From Lottia gigantea (lineage: Eukaryota > Mollusca > Gastropoda > Lottiidae): a stretch of DNA of 64,000 nt. The position numbers and the translations under genes are program-made. This document shows, piece after piece, positions 1-11,250 of the stretch (the stretch's first letter is position 1; each line of letters begins with the position of its first letter). Location: contig NW_008708458.1 of the NCBI RefSeq assembly GCF_000327385.1, forward strand, positions 187,282 to 251,281, written 5' to 3'. Below the pieces are notes generated by a model. That model made no database searches and was not told the DNA's origin. It was given only the letters and a program-made list of their open reading frames with translations.

Positions 1-983
1 TACATCCAAAACAGTATATTTTGTTCCTCAGATAGAACAAATGATATATGTCAATAAAGTAAAGTACAGTGTTAATTCTTTGGAAACCTCTAGTAATGTA
101 CAACAGGAACTTGATTCTGGTTTAAAAAAACAACACCTTTCAATACATAGTTATAACTAGACTATTATTTCTTTTTGGACCAAAATCATGTGCCTGAAAA
201 ATAAATGAATAAACATGGCAATGATTTTACTGATAATGTAAAATGAAGTTGGGTCTTGTTTTGTATGGAACATAGGTGATACTTTTGATTAATTTTGTAC
301 AGAAGCTGAAGGCTGGTTTTGAATTGTTACTCTCTCAAATTTTAGTTTGTATTTAGATGGATGAGGGAACATATATGAATGGTCAAGGTATCACAATATA
401 AGGTATTATACCTTGACTGCAATGGCCACTATTTTATTTTCTGGAAATGCAGCGATTTGATTGGATTGTATGCCAGTGAATACAGCCAATAATATAAACT
501 GTAAACATTTTGACTTTTTGTAGAGAGCTCTGATTGGGTACAATCCAATCAAATGGCTTCATGAAGGCTATTGCAGTAAAGGCATAAGACAAAGTTTGTT
601 AGAACCTGACATTGTGAAGATGGCCTGATACCTTTCTGTAATTATTTGCATGACTTTTCAGTTTATTTTCTATTTCCCTGTTACTTGTGAGTTCTATTTC
701 TATTATATATATTGTACATGAATTCCATTAGGTTTAAAGAATTTATTTCATGATTTTGGTTAATTAAGTCACATCTTGTTATTTTTTGAAAATAATACTG
801 TAAAGATAATGATATTGCAATAGTTTGTTTGTTTGTATTGTCCCAAAGAGGCCATAAGACTTTTAAAGGCTTAAAAACTGTGTGACTGTGGACTTTTGGT
901 GAATCAGTCATATCATGACCTCAGATGATGTCATGCCAGTCAAAGTCTGAATTGTTGCGTCCTCTGTCTTAAATTAAATAAGA
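1..983. other. non-coding, with one inverted-repeat element
   Basis: No exon of the local gene family is visible here. The only structure I see is the inverted-repeat element at 408-585, listed separately. This stretch is presumably intron of locus 1, whose terminal exons begin at 1978. Confidence 0.5.
408..585. repeat. MITE-like inverted-repeat element
   Basis: The two ends are imperfect inverted copies of each other. The left end carries ACTGCAATGGCC and later TTTGATTGGATTGTA. The right end carries TACAATCCAATCAAA and then GGCTATTGCAGTAAAGGCAT, its reverse complement. Short, non-coding and with terminal inverted repeats, it resembles a miniature DNA transposon. No target duplication was established. 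Confidence 0.6.
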
Positions 984-1300
984 GGGAGCCACGGTGGCTC
1001 TGTGAGTTAGATGCTTATTAGCTAAACTCAAGGCCTAGGTTTCAATCCCGGCATGGCTCGAGATAATTCCCCTTTGTCAGTGATGCAGGTAAAGATTCTA
1101 GTCATAAGACAATGAACCGAGGCCCCATGTGCAACAGGCTATGCACGTTAAAGATCCCTCTACAGTTGAAAGAAAAAAAGAGCAGGTTAATGCCGCTGTC
1201 CTGGCAAAATTTCCCTCATTGCACCCTGCATGATGTTGCCTGTCTTCATTAGCACACATGGTGCATAAAATAGGAGGTAAAACTCATTTCATTTCATAAT
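984..1300 (+). mobile_element. tRNA-derived SINE (full-length copy)
   Basis: The 5' part looks like a tRNA-derived RNA polymerase III promoter: GTGGCTCTGTGAGTTAGATGC as an A-box-like start and GGTTTCAATCCCGGC as a B box. A body with GCACGTTAAAGATCCCT follows, and a TTTCATTTCAT tail. A second copy in the opposite orientation lies at 22556-22815, and tail fragments lie at 3470-3540. I recall similar elements from gastropod genomes but cannot name the family. Confidence 0.75.
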
Positions 1301-1977
1301 TATATTAGATTTATTGAATCATTTAGATTTATCGCAAGGATGTTTCTGCTGTAAAATATTTATATAATGAGGTAGCCCTTGTAGCCACTCTTAGAGCAGA
1401 TCAATAATAGAAATAACCTAGTTGTTTGATGTACCAGCAAAACTTGTCATACCTATTACTTAAATTTTACCATTGAAATTCCATGGTAGGAAGCCTCTTT
1501 TCTTCACTGATGCAAAAAACACCTACATCTTCTTGTGTCAAACTACATCCTCATTCTTGGTAGATATATTTGCTAGTACAAGATCCAAAAAAATCAATAT
1601 CCAGGATATGATGCCCAATATGATACTACCTCCTGGAATGGATATAAAACTAAAAATCTCAAACTTAGCCAACAAGTGTATAATTCATCAGTTTAACTTA
1701 CCAACCAGGTGCCATGACTAAAGAATAGAATCTTCATGTAAGACGATAAGTCCATTAAACGAAGTTCACTAACACTAAGCGTGTTTCAAAGTTACTTAGT
1801 TTTACTTAATTTTATGGATTTAATTGATTATGGAGGGATTCTGTCATATAGTTATGACACCAGGTAAGTCCAATGATGACCATTGACTCATTTTGGTTAA
1901 TTTTTAAAATTTCAATTTTTAGGTCATTCTAAGAGGTAGTTTAAAATCTTTTCAATCTGGATTTTTTCTCGTTGCAG
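1301..1977. other. intronic/spacer sequence with a degraded repeat
   Basis: No HTH or zinc-finger exon is visible. An 82-codon open frame at 1473-1721 has no recognisable domain. About 1775-1945 resembles the inverted-repeat element at 40989-41112, sharing a CTTAATTTTATGGATTTA-like and a CTAAGAGGTAG stretch. Confidence 0.4.
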
Positions 1978-2189
1978 TGTTCAACCCTTCCTGTAAGAGA
2001 CGTCCACACATCTCCTTGTCATTAGAGAATAAAGTTAAAGTTATTTTGGAATCACAAAGTGAATCAAAACCCTCCTATACTGTACTCAGTGAAAAATTTG
2101 GTGTTAGTAAAATGACAGTGTGTAATATACTCAAAATGAAAAATAGATACTTAGCAGAATGGAACTTGCTACAAGATAAGACTATGTGA
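1978..2189 (+). CDS. locus 1 alternative terminal exon, HTH module 1
   Basis: Terminal exon after the 3' splice site TTCTCGTTGCAG. It is 212 nt long and starts in phase 1. One upstream base plus TG gives Val, then FNPSCKRRPHISLSLENKVK leads into a CENP-B_N/HTH_psq-like helix-turn-helix. The recognition segment is EKFGVSKMTVCNILKMKNRY, followed by LAEW and a stop. It has no start codon of its own and depends on splicing to a common 5' exon upstream of the window. It is closest to the next exon at 3097, suggesting tandem duplication. The domain is clear; the parent gene is inferred. Confidence 0.85.
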
Positions 2190-2314
2190 AAATTTCATGA
2201 TATCGATAGTGAATGCAATTTACTTTGGAAGTATTAAGGATTCTGGTTTGTAATATGCATGGAAATCAGTTGAATCAGTATTTTGAAAATTTGTTGTTAT
2301 GAATATAGAACATT

Positions 2315-2476
2315 TAAAGGGATTGTAAAGAAGTTTTCTAAATGTGTATAGGTCATAGCATCAATTTGCACCATTCCAATTTTCAGTCAGACATCTGTGG
2401 TTCCTGCAATTCCACTAAAACTAAATGATTGATGACATCTCTAATCTCAAAATGTGCTTTATAATATAAAATCCTT
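2315..2476. repeat. MITE-like element (AAAGGGATTGT family), copy 1
   Basis: It begins AAAGGGATTGTAAA and shares a body containing CAGACATCTGTGGTTCCTGC with copies at 19276-19450 and 33787-33965. In the second copy both ends are visible and inverted. The right end of this copy is diverged. Confidence 0.55.
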
Positions 2477-3096
2477 TGCCATTAATGTCATCAAATTAGC
2501 AGTGGAATATTGCAGTTTCAAATGAAACTAAATTAAGAATTCTGATGGCATAATTCATCAAGAATCAGAGAAGTAAAACACATCAGAAAATAACAAATTT
2601 TGAGTTTAATCTATACATGCATGCATATAAAATTACAAAATAACATAATTATTGCAATGGGATCAGGTTTAAAAATGATACTAGATTTTCTTGTAATTCA
2701 AGACTATTTTGATAAAAAAATGTATTCAATTCATTTGTTAAATTCTGTAAACTTTATAAGTAGAAAAAAAAATTATAATCAGTCATAAATATAAACTTAT
2801 TTCATTCAATTCATTCAAAATATAAATATTTTGCAATCTGTGGTATACATTTTTTAATTATCAACCTACATTTTTATAATCTCTGTGTGTTTATTTACTC
2901 AGCTAACAATAAAACCGTAACAAAAAACATCTGTTGAATAACTATGGGAATAACCCATACTGTTTAAGGTACCATATACGGCAGATTTTAAATATTTGTC
3001 ATATGCAATATGGGTAATAGGGAAGGAATACAAACAAATCTTTTCACCTCTGTTCACACTATATAATAACCTGAATTTTCTCTTCTTTCGTTGCAG

Positions 3097-3293
3097 TGTT
3101 CAACACAACTCGAAGACAACACAAAATTTTAAATTTAGAAGAGAAAGTTCAAGTTATTTGTGAATCAGAAAGTGAAATGAAACCATCTCAAACTAAACTT
3201 GCTGAGAAATTTGGTATCAGTCAGATGACAGTTTGTAATATTTTAAAAATGAAAGAAAAACTTCTATACGAGTGGAGAAACTCCTATAAATGA
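3097..3293 (+). CDS. locus 1 alternative terminal exon, HTH module 2
   Basis: A 197-nt terminal exon after TTCTTTCGTTGCAG, entered in phase 1 (Val, then FNTTRRQHK). Its HTH reads LNLEEKVQVICESESEMKPS, then a recognition part AEKFGISQMTVCNILKMKEK, ending YEWRNSYK and stop. An AATAAA hexamer lies 32 nt after the stop (3325-3330), consistent with a transcript end here. It shares the start VFN, the ESES-E-KPS segment and the MTVCNILKMK helix with the exon at 1978. Confidence 0.87.
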
Positions 3294-3449
3294 TTCATAA
3301 AGGTATAAATAACAACTTTTTCTGAATAAAAAATAACAAAGCTTAACAAGATGCTTCATTATCAATAACGACATACTGTAAAAAAAAAAATTGCATACAA
3401 TTTTAATAACCTGTTGAAATTACATTTTTTCTGATATTTTTCTTGGCCT

Positions 3450-3545
3450 TAACAATCTGACAGGATGTAAAACTCCATTCATTTCATTTCATTTACAATC
3501 TGGCAGGATGTAAAACTCCATTCATTTGATTTCATTTACAATTAA
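3450..3545 (+). repeat. SINE tail fragments
   Basis: Two adjacent copies of CAGGATGTAAAACTCCATTC followed by ATTTCATTTCATTT-type tails match the 3' end of the SINE at 984-1300 and its inverted copy near 22560. Only tails are present, so these are truncated remnants. Confidence 0.55.
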
Positions 3546-4388
3546 GATAGCTGAAATAATTCAATTATATTTCACCTTAAAATAATTTAATTGTAATCAG
3601 CTGAACTATAACTGATGTAATAATTAGTGCAAAATTTAAAAAAAAACAGAATAAAAAAAAATTGAATATGTAATTCCATCAGATTGTGACAAATGATTGT
3701 TACTTTGGCTTGAATTTTTCTCTGCTTTTAGAGATATATGTTAAAGATATTGCACAATTTAGGTAAAATTGTTAGTTTAAATAATGATGACCTAGTAACA
3801 AGTATTCAGTGAGTGTATACCAAGGAAACAAGTAACAGATGCAACACATTTGTGACCTGGCATAGGATAATGAGTCCAGTAAAATTTAGAACCTAAGTCA
3901 CTTTTTCATCCAGTCAGCATTGGCCAAATTTTCTATTAAGTGAAAATTAATTTAATTCAGAATTTCTCGTGTGGAATATGACTGACAACTATCGTTAGGT
4001 TCAAAGTAAGGTTGTTCCTATTAAAGTAAAAATGTTCATGATTCTTATTGATTTAACTAAAATAATGCACCAATAATTGCTCTATGATAGTTCATCTCCG
4101 CAGAAGAGATAATTCTCTATTTGTAATAACTTAGTTTTGAAATTTATGTCATTTGGACCTCTTTGCAAAGTCACATTTATGATTTGACTATAAAAATAAC
4201 AAAAATGTAATTTTATGTTGGCTAGGGTTTTTTTGGTTGAGTCATATAACTAACATAATAAATACTGATATTCAACATCATTAGGATATTAACATCATGT
4301 TCACAATCTCTCCAGCAAACTTGATATTTTATCATAAAATTATCAGCCTTTTTTGGTATTTAATTATTGTTTTTCTTTACCATTTCAG

Positions 4389-4591
4389 TGACGTTAAGAA
4401 AGAGAACTGAACTGTCTCTAGAAGATAAAGTCAAGTTAATCAACTTTGCTGAAACTAATCCAAATCTTTCACAGAGAGTTTTAAGTTCAAAATTTGATAT
4501 ATCTCAAGCCAGTGTTTGCCAACTTTTAAAAAGAAAATATGTGTTTTTAGAGAGATATAGACAACTGCAGGGAGATATAGAAAGGAGTTGA
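4389..4591 (+). CDS. locus 1 alternative terminal exon, HTH module 3
   Basis: A 203-nt terminal exon after TTTACCATTTCAG, phase 1 (Val, then TLRKRTEL). The HTH contains LSLEDKVKLINFAETNPNLS and a recognition segment SSKFDISQASVCQLLKRKYV, ending ERYRQLQGDIERS. It lacks the usual Lys-Pro before the Ser/Thr-Gln pair (NPNLSQ). It is the last exon I can assign to locus 1; no further + strand HTH exon is seen before locus 2. Confidence 0.85.
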
Positions 4592-4641
4592 GATAATACT
4601 TAAATAATAATTTGGTATCATGTTTTTGTATTTTCTAGTCA

Positions 4642-4896
4642 AACCATTTGTGACCAGCACATCGTATCAGGTATTAAGTTGCACGGCCCAGTAATAAGCT
4701 GGCAGTGAAGTTTTAAAGGGGATTCAAATCTGGATATTAAATTGACTATATCTTCTGAACGGAGAAAGCTATTGAGATGGAATTGGTATCAAAACGTAGC
4801 CGATGATGCCAGGAATCCAAATATACTAATAGCTCTACATACACCAAATGCTACTTAATACCTGGTTTGATGTGCAGGGTCACATTTAATAAGACT
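4642..4896. repeat. MITE-like element with long terminal inverted repeats
   Basis: The left end GTGACCAGCACATCGTATCA, continuing GGTATTAAGT, is matched by the reverse complement of the right end: ACTTAATACCTGGTTTGATG followed by TGCAGGGTCAC. About 30 bp pair with few mismatches. The element is about 250 bp and non-coding, sitting just after the last locus 1 exon. Confidence 0.7.
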
Positions 4897-5448
4897 GTCA
4901 CAATAGGTTTTTATAAGAGACAAATTTCGTCACCCAAGATACTTATTTCAAATTTGGATTACTGTAATCCTTAATTTTTTTAGAAGAAGGCCCCAAGACT
5001 AGTTTATGTATTTTAAATATTTTGATCAATATTATGAAGAATAAAACTTCTATTTATACCTTAGATGTTCATTTTTTGAAATTCTCCACACATTAATAAA
5101 ATTGTGAAAAAACTGTCAGATAATATGAAAATGAGAGCCCTATATAGATCATCATAAGAACTGATTAGTAGCAATTTTCTATATCGGTGTTTTGTTTTTG
5201 GTAATTTTTTTTCGCTAATTATTGCAAGTCAATAAATTGGGATAATAAAATGATGATAATGATCCTAGATGAATAAGACTAGTACTTAACGAGTAAATAA
5301 AAACATTGCAAAATAAACAGACTAGGATGGTGTAAAAGAATCAGTACATTCAGGTATGATTTAGAATTAAACATAAACAGTCAAATTATTTCTAGGTATT
5401 GGAAGCATCAATGAGCACAATATAAATGTGGCTTTGATATTTTCAATT

Positions 5449-5633
5449 ACTATTTATTCTACCTCAAAATTATATGGACTGTTAACATTTGAAACATACC
5501 CAGATATACATTAATATCTTTGCTTGACTATACAGAGTAGTAAATATATTTAAACCCAACCAGGGTTGACATAATCTCTAACAGTCTTAAAGTTATTTAA
5601 AGGTAGAATATATAGTAATTGAAACCAAATTAT
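5449..5633. repeat. inverted-repeat element
   Basis: TCAATTACTATTTATTCTAC on the left is the near-exact reverse complement of GTAGAATATATAGTAATTGA on the right. A related GTAGAATATATGGTAATAGA stretch recurs near 21487, and a similar ATTAATATCTTTGCTTGACT block is duplicated near 5720. This marks a small dispersed family. Confidence 0.55.
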
Positions 5634-5833
5634 TCAGACTTCTGTTGTATACTACTTACACAACTTAAAAAAATAGAGTGCACTGCTCTTTTTTATGATT
5701 TAAAATGTCCCTGGATGTTTATTAATATCTTTTCTTGACTATACTAAGTAATGAGACAATGTGTAGACTACTGTAGACGTATGATAGATGGTACACCAGT
5801 AAAAACAGGTACTGAAACTAGAACCAAAGATTA

Positions 5834-6921
5834 TGATTGACATTAATGGATTTAGTCATCAAACAAGCTATTAAAGCTCAGTATCATATTTCATATTAAC
5901 TGATGAAGAACATATTTTGACAACTTTGTCACTTAAACCTTGTATATTCTATAGGAGTAAAAAAGCTCAACTTTGCTTCTCAAAAAATCTTACCATAAAA
6001 GTGTGACAATTTACATGGCAACCTTCATCTTAAAAAAAGCCTTAAAAATGAGTATTCCTAATCAACTAGAGATTACCGGTATAGTTTTCAATTTCAACCC
6101 GAACAAACCGGTATTTAACAATGGTATTTGTATAAATCCAAGAAAATTTAGACAAAGGTAGTTTTGTCCGTAGAGTAAATGGTGATTCATTCTCTACAAG
6201 ATAGGCCTATATTATGTACAATACCTTACACAAATGAAAACACCTGTTTGTGGTTTGTAACAACCTTAGTGCGATGTGCTTATCTTTGACTACAGCAATT
6301 TGGTATTTATGTAACAATATCATGATTCATGATGATGTATGTTTTATGAGACACTACTTCCATGTATTATAATTCTGACTAGGTAGGTAAAAATAACAAA
6401 CTGATAAGATGAAAGTGGATGATGAAATGAAAATGCACTATTTTGCTATAAGTCTACAATATAACAGGACCTGTTTAATTCAGAATCATTTAAAACCTGG
6501 CTAGATTAAATTTAGTCTGCTCAGTAAATTGAATTATCTTCAAAAAAACAACAATAACAAATGATGTATATGATTCAAAACAATAAAAATGTAAAAAAAT
6601 GTAGGGTACATTTCTCTTCTGTAGGAGTGACAGTTAAAAATCAACCATAGTCTCAATGTACCACAAAATAGTGGTCAAATACTTGAATTTTAACAAAACT
6701 GGACTTCCATTGAAGATCCTATAAAATTTGTATGACGTTTTTTAGATAAGGCCAGTAGTATCATTCTAACATCATCATACAGGAGACAATCTCACCTAGA
6801 AAGATATGGCATGGTATTTAAGCAAATTTATAAAGAGCCCTTATACCATATAATATGAGCATGCAAGGAGTATAAAAAGGTAAAAATTAAAAGTATACTA
6901 ATAAAGGAAGAACTATATTTG
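5834..6921. other. spacer between convergent loci 1 and 2
   Basis: Nothing coding is visible. The longest open frame (5973-6161) has no domain. The stretch lies between the last + strand exon of locus 1 and the last - strand exon of locus 2. Confidence 0.5.
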
Positions 6922-7218
6922 CTAGGATGCGTTATTTAAGTAGTTAAAAATCTGTGCCGTTCTGTTTAAGATGGGAGACAACTCTTCCTCCTCTTCTAAA
7001 CTACCACCGTTATCTGTTCCACCAGGTTGAGACGACCCTATAAAAGTTCTATGGCACTGTATCATGTGATCATTCAAATTGCCAGGACGGGAAAATTTCT
7101 TTGCACAATATCTACATTTAAACTTGGTAGGAAAATGTCTCTCCTTTATATGTCTTTGTACGTTGGTTTTAAAACTAAAACTTTTCTCACACAATGGACA
7201 TCGAAATCTCGTTTTATT
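6922..7218 (-). CDS. locus 2 alternative terminal exon, C2H2 pair 4 with acidic tail
   Basis: A 297-nt exon after TTTTTGTGTCTTTTCAG, phase 0, 98 residues. Two fingers: CPLCEKSFSFKTNVQRHIKE-RH and CRYCAKKFSRPGNLNDHMIQ-CH, joined by a short FPTKFK linker. After them comes a Ser/Gly-rich stretch and an acidic run LEEEEELSP, then RTAQIFNYLNNAS. The acidic tail is absent from the other three C2H2 exons of this locus. It is the most distal alternative. Confidence 0.85.
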   Translation of the reverse strand, partial: NKTRFRCPLCEKSFSFKTNVQRHIKERHFPTKFKCRYCAKKFSRPGNLNDHMIQCHRTFIGSSQPGGTDNGGSLEEEEELSPILNRTAQIFNYLNNAS

Positions 7219-8464
7219 CTGAAAAGACACAAAAAAATCAAGAGTGTATATGATCAGAAACAAATTACTACAAACAACTTAAATGATGCTGATGACAGTG
7301 ATAAAGTCACCACTACCCTAATATTCCAGGTTACAGTAAAGGTTCAGAGAAGCTGTGAATTGCTGTTGGTTTACAATAGAAACCCATTAAAGAACATATT
7401 CCATCCCTGGTACAACTGCAAATACACAAATTCCCTGTTATTACATGACATTTGATACTTGGCTGTTAATAACAGTTGTGAAACAGAATTTCAGGTTAAA
7501 ATAACTGAATAAACAGCTCAGAATTTCTACATATTAAATACATGATGTATTATGTCCAGTAACATGCATGTAGGGTATGGGGTATAATAACACTTGCGCA
7601 AATTCTGTTTGTGCAATGACACACACTGAAAGGTCTGGGGGTATGTGTCATGTCATGTTAAAAAATTTGACAAGCATGAAATTTTGTATTACTGGGTATG
7701 TGGGAGCCACTCTCGAAAAAAAACGTGTTAACACAGCACAGTGTATACACTTCTGCACCTGAACAAAGCATGAAATATGTGCAAATGATACCTAACATGT
7801 GAGTAAAAAAGTATTTGAGTGATTATATTAATGCAGCTTAGTGTGTTACTTATGTTTGTACAGTTTCCAAAGACTGTACTCCAAGAAGTATCAAAATGGC
7901 ACACCTTGACACGAACCCGGCATGGGGTTTCGGTGACAAAAATCGTGTAAGTGTCAGTGTAGCATGTGTTTGGATTGTCAAATCGCAACCTGACTATATA
8001 AAAGTGTCGACTGAATAAAGAACAATGAATGAAGTAATACTATGAAGATTAGTAGTAAATAAGCAGATTTATTGCAGTATAACATTAAAAGATATACAAC
8101 ACTGATATGAGATGATATACATAAAACATGACAAAATACTTATAACAAATTCATCACCAGCTTCAAACTGTTGGTGTATAACAAACTGCTTGAATATAAA
8201 ACAAAGTCAAAAGACTTTTTCCTCGACAATAATTCATCAAGAAAGTAAAATTGCAACCAACGTCAATGTCAAAAGACAGTATAAACACCAAGCATACTGA
8301 TTGCATCTAAAGATATGCCTGAATATACTCTGTATAAAATTATTTCAAGGAAACCTGATGAAATGCTTAGGTAACTTTAAAATGAGTTTCCGTGATGAAC
8401 AAATGCCTCTAAATTAATATAAAATTAAGTTACAATGAAGTAAAAATGCCCATGTAATGAAATA

Positions 8465-8815
8465 TTAAAATAACATTCCAACTTTATTTATATCTAAACC
8501 TTCATCTTTATGACTAGTTTGAATATGCTCTCTTAAAAGACCTTCAAGAGGAAATTTAGCAGGACAATAATTGCACTGAGCATCATATGGAATGTCGGTA
8601 GCTTTAACACTATCTGAATCTTTATCTCTGTGCATATTTTTAACATGATCTTCTAAATAAATTTGTCGAGAGAATAGGGCAGGACAAAGAAAGCATGGAT
8701 GTTTAATTTGTAAATGTTTTTCTTTAAGGTGACGTTTAAGACTCCAATTTCTCGAGAATGATGCACCACACATTTCACAAACTATTCTTTTTGAACCAGA
8801 TTTTTGGCCTTCACT
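8465..8815 (-). CDS. locus 2 alternative terminal exon, three C2H2 fingers
   Basis: A 351-nt exon after GTATATTTGTAG, phase 0, 116 residues. A basic lead-in SEGQKSGSKRIV precedes three fingers: CEMCGASFSRNWSLKRHLKE-KH, CFLCPALFSRQIYLEDHVKN-MH and, after a 20-residue spacer, CNYCPAKFPLEGLLREHIQT-SH. The first two are joined by LQIKHP. It is the only exon of the locus with a third, detached finger. It ends GLDINKVGMLF. Confidence 0.85.
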   Translation of the reverse strand, partial: SEGQKSGSKRIVCEMCGASFSRNWSLKRHLKEKHLQIKHPCFLCPALFSRQIYLEDHVKNMHRDKDSDSVKATDIPYDAQCNYCPAKFPLEGLLREHIQTSHKDEGLDINKVGMLF

Positions 8816-9049
8816 CTACAAATATACAAAAAAATTTGGCTTTGGTTCGTTTGTCTTGGCACGTATTCAAAAGAAATAGTTTTGAAACTAAAGTGTATGG
8901 TTCAAAAGTTTCCTAACCATCTTAAGTAATAAAGGCATTTGTGTGGTTTCTCGGTTAATATTGTAAATGGATTAAATCCTTCAGAAAAATAAGAAGAATT
9001 TTCAGTTTTAATCATTCCATTCACACAAACACTTAAAAATATTAACCAT

Positions 9050-9298
9050 TTATTCACTTTGGGTTTGATCAAACTTATGGATTTTTATGATATGTCTTTT
9101 CAGTGAAGTTCTTTGAGTAAATTTTTTTCCACAAATCGGACACGTATAAGATCTCTGTAAATGTTTTTCATTAAAATGGCGCTTGACACTACTTTTATCA
9201 GAAAATATTTTTCGACATTGATTACAAATATATTTATCAATTCCAGTTTCGTCGACGGTAATTTCACAGATAGTACTTATATCATTGATCTTCACTAC
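9050..9298 (-). CDS. locus 2 alternative terminal exon, C2H2 pair 2
   Basis: A 249-nt exon after TTTCTGTAATTGTAG, phase 0 (VVKINDISTI), 82 residues. Two fingers: CNQCRKIFSDKSSVKRHFNE-KH and CPICGKKFTQRTSLKRHIIK-IH, joined by LQRSYT. The second finger is close to the second finger of the exon at 9603 (FTQR-SLKRHI), so these two exons are probably tandem duplicates. It ends KFDQTQSE. Confidence 0.87.
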   Translation of the reverse strand, partial: VVKINDISTICEITVDETGIDKYICNQCRKIFSDKSSVKRHFNEKHLQRSYTCPICGKKFTQRTSLKRHIIKIHKFDQTQSE

Positions 9299-9602
9299 CT
9301 ACAATTACAGAAACCAAATATAAATTGGAGTGTCTTCGCTTATTTAGCTAATATAACTGTTTATTCACAAATCAGTTTATTTTTATTTTGATGGAAGAAC
9401 TGTTTTATATATTTTCAAAATTATAATACTGTCACATGATTTTTGATATCAGTATACTAAAATGAAAAAAATACTATGTTTTTCACTTTGTAATACATAT
9501 TAGACATTATATATGTATATATGTTTTTTCACTAAGTGCACAAATGTACAGCAACTAGCTTGAGTATTAAGTATCCTTTCCCAACAAATTTCACACTGAG
9601 AA

Positions 9603-9845
9603 CTACTTCACAATTCCAGAAAACAACTGTCCCAAGTCAACATTGTGATAACTAGTTATATGACGTTTTAAAGACGATCTTTGAGTAAACAAAGCACCAC
9701 ATATCATACACTTGCAACGTAAATGAAGATGACGTTCATTATAATGGCGTCTAAATTTTGATAACGTTGACAGCCCACTACTACACAATTTACACATAAA
9801 TCTGACCTCTCCATGTACTGTCATCACTTTATTAACATTAGCTTT
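9603..9845 (-). CDS. locus 2 alternative terminal exon, C2H2 pair 1
   Basis: A 243-nt exon after CCTAATTTTCAG, phase 0 (KANVNKVMTVHGEV), 80 residues. Two fingers: CKLCSSGLSTLSKFRRHYNE-RH and CMICGALFTQRSSLKRHITS-YH, joined by LHLRCK. The first finger has Leu in place of the usual Phe of the hydrophobic core. Being nearest to the adaptor exon, it is the default candidate if the splicing machinery takes the first acceptor. Confidence 0.86.
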   Translation of the reverse strand, partial: KANVNKVMTVHGEVRFMCKLCSSGLSTLSKFRRHYNERHLHLRCKCMICGALFTQRSSLKRHITSYHNVDLGQLFSGIVK

Positions 9846-10550
9846 CTGAAAATTAGGTAAAAATTACGTTTTAGTAGGAATTACATTTTTTCAAAACTCT
9901 AGTCTACTGATTATTTAACTATCTTAATTTGAAATTGTTAATTATTTATATTAATTAAAGCATGCCTTATCCTTCAACTGACTTTTAAACTCCATTCCAG
10001 TCAAGTAACAAACCAAACCAAGAAACCTCAATTTTCCATATTACTCCATTTTGAAACATAAACTTATCCTTTCTAACTGAACCCATTTTGTCCTTATCCT
10101 TTCAAATTTACAACCAGTTCATATACAATCTAATAAGCATGCTACCAACTACATCTTGTACAAGTTAAAATGACGACCGCTAGGAAATCATAAGCCCAGC
10201 TTCAGTAACACTAATGACAACCAGCTACAGAGTAGCTCAAATTTTAATGTTTATACAAGTGCTGATATTCTTCCAATTTATAATCAGTCAATAGATGCTA
10301 AATAACAGTCTTATTTTGATGTTAATAGAATGACTTATCCAGAACAAAAGTATAAGCAAATACGGTCGAAAGTAGGGTTGAAATAATATTTCATGCCTAT
10401 ATTAACGCCCAGAACATACAATCAAATGAAGATCCACAGTTTCTAACACAAATGTGCTGAAATCAAGAGGTATGAAGTTGGGTTGTATCAAGTCCAATGT
10501 GACTCAAGCTGAGCTATAGATGATGTTAATAATAATTAATATATACTTAC
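9846..10550. other. intron of locus 2
   Basis: It separates the phase-adaptor exon from the first zinc-finger exon. I see no coding exon or clear repeat in it. Confidence 0.5.
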
Positions 10551-10585
10551 ATAAGATCCATCATCTATTGATATAAAATTAGTGG
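10551..10585 (-). CDS. locus 2 phase-adaptor exon (phase 1 to 0)
   Basis: A 35-nt exon bounded by TTTTCTAGTTTCAG and the strong donor GTAAGTATAT. The two first bases complete the split codon (Ala), then TNFISIDDGSY is read and the exon ends on a complete codon. It therefore changes the reading phase from 1 (end of exon 2) to 0, which all four downstream C2H2 exons require. An equivalent adaptor occurs in locus 6 (39428-39474). It has no match to a domain. Confidence 0.8.
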
Positions 10586-10950
10586 CTGAAACTAGAAAAT
10601 AAAATCTTAATTAATATCATTCTTAAGAAAGCTTGAAAAGGTGTTGATGTCCTGTACATATAATATAGATGAACAAACTGATTATGAAGGAAACAACAAG
10701 CATGTGTCAAGAAGTTCAGATAAGATAATATTTTGAGGTTTGATGCTACAGGTCAGTAGGCAAAGTAGAACATCTGAACAGTACCCTGTATGTTATTTAC
10801 ATCAAACAAAAGCAGCAAAAACAATGTGTGTAGCTCATAAACCCAATTTCATTGCAATGATGCCACAAAAATTGCCCAAATGAGCAAAAACAAATGATGA
10901 GGAATGCTGCCTGCTTTAGTTCATAGAAGGTGTCCCATGAAAAAACTCAC

Positions 10951-11130
10951 CATTTTGTTGTGATGGAGAAGAATAAAGATGAGACGAGGATGAAGAAGGA
11001 AGATGGGGTAGACGAGAACTACCAGTATGTTGTTGATTTATTGCTTCAGTATAAAAATTCAATAATTGTTCGTTTGTGGCTGAATAATCTGATAAACTTT
11101 CTTCATCTCCACCATAAATACTACCCCCTC
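10951..11130 (-). CDS. locus 2 common exon 2
   Basis: A 180-nt internal exon, phase 1 in and phase 1 out, with acceptor TTTATTTATTTCAG and donor ATG|GTGAGT. It encodes GGGSIYGGDEESLSDYSATN, then a low-complexity Ser/Gln region containing RLPHLPSSSSSHLYSSPSQQ. The LPHLPS motif is shared with exon 2 of locus 4 (MLPHLPSPAISTSS), so the exons are homologous. It is a probable disordered linker between the N-terminal domain and the fingers. Confidence 0.85.
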
Positions 11131-11250
11131 CTGAAATAAATAAAGAAACAAGTTCTAATTCCAACATTTCATGGTAATTTTACACCTGAATTAAAACAAA
11201 ATGCCAAATAATAACATCGCGGTAAGAGGATTTGCTTTGTTATAACATAC

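Noticed and set aside
7027-7455. 142-codon + strand open frame
   Set aside because: It overlaps the - strand C2H2 exon at 6922-7218 and shows no domain; it is the antisense shadow of that exon.
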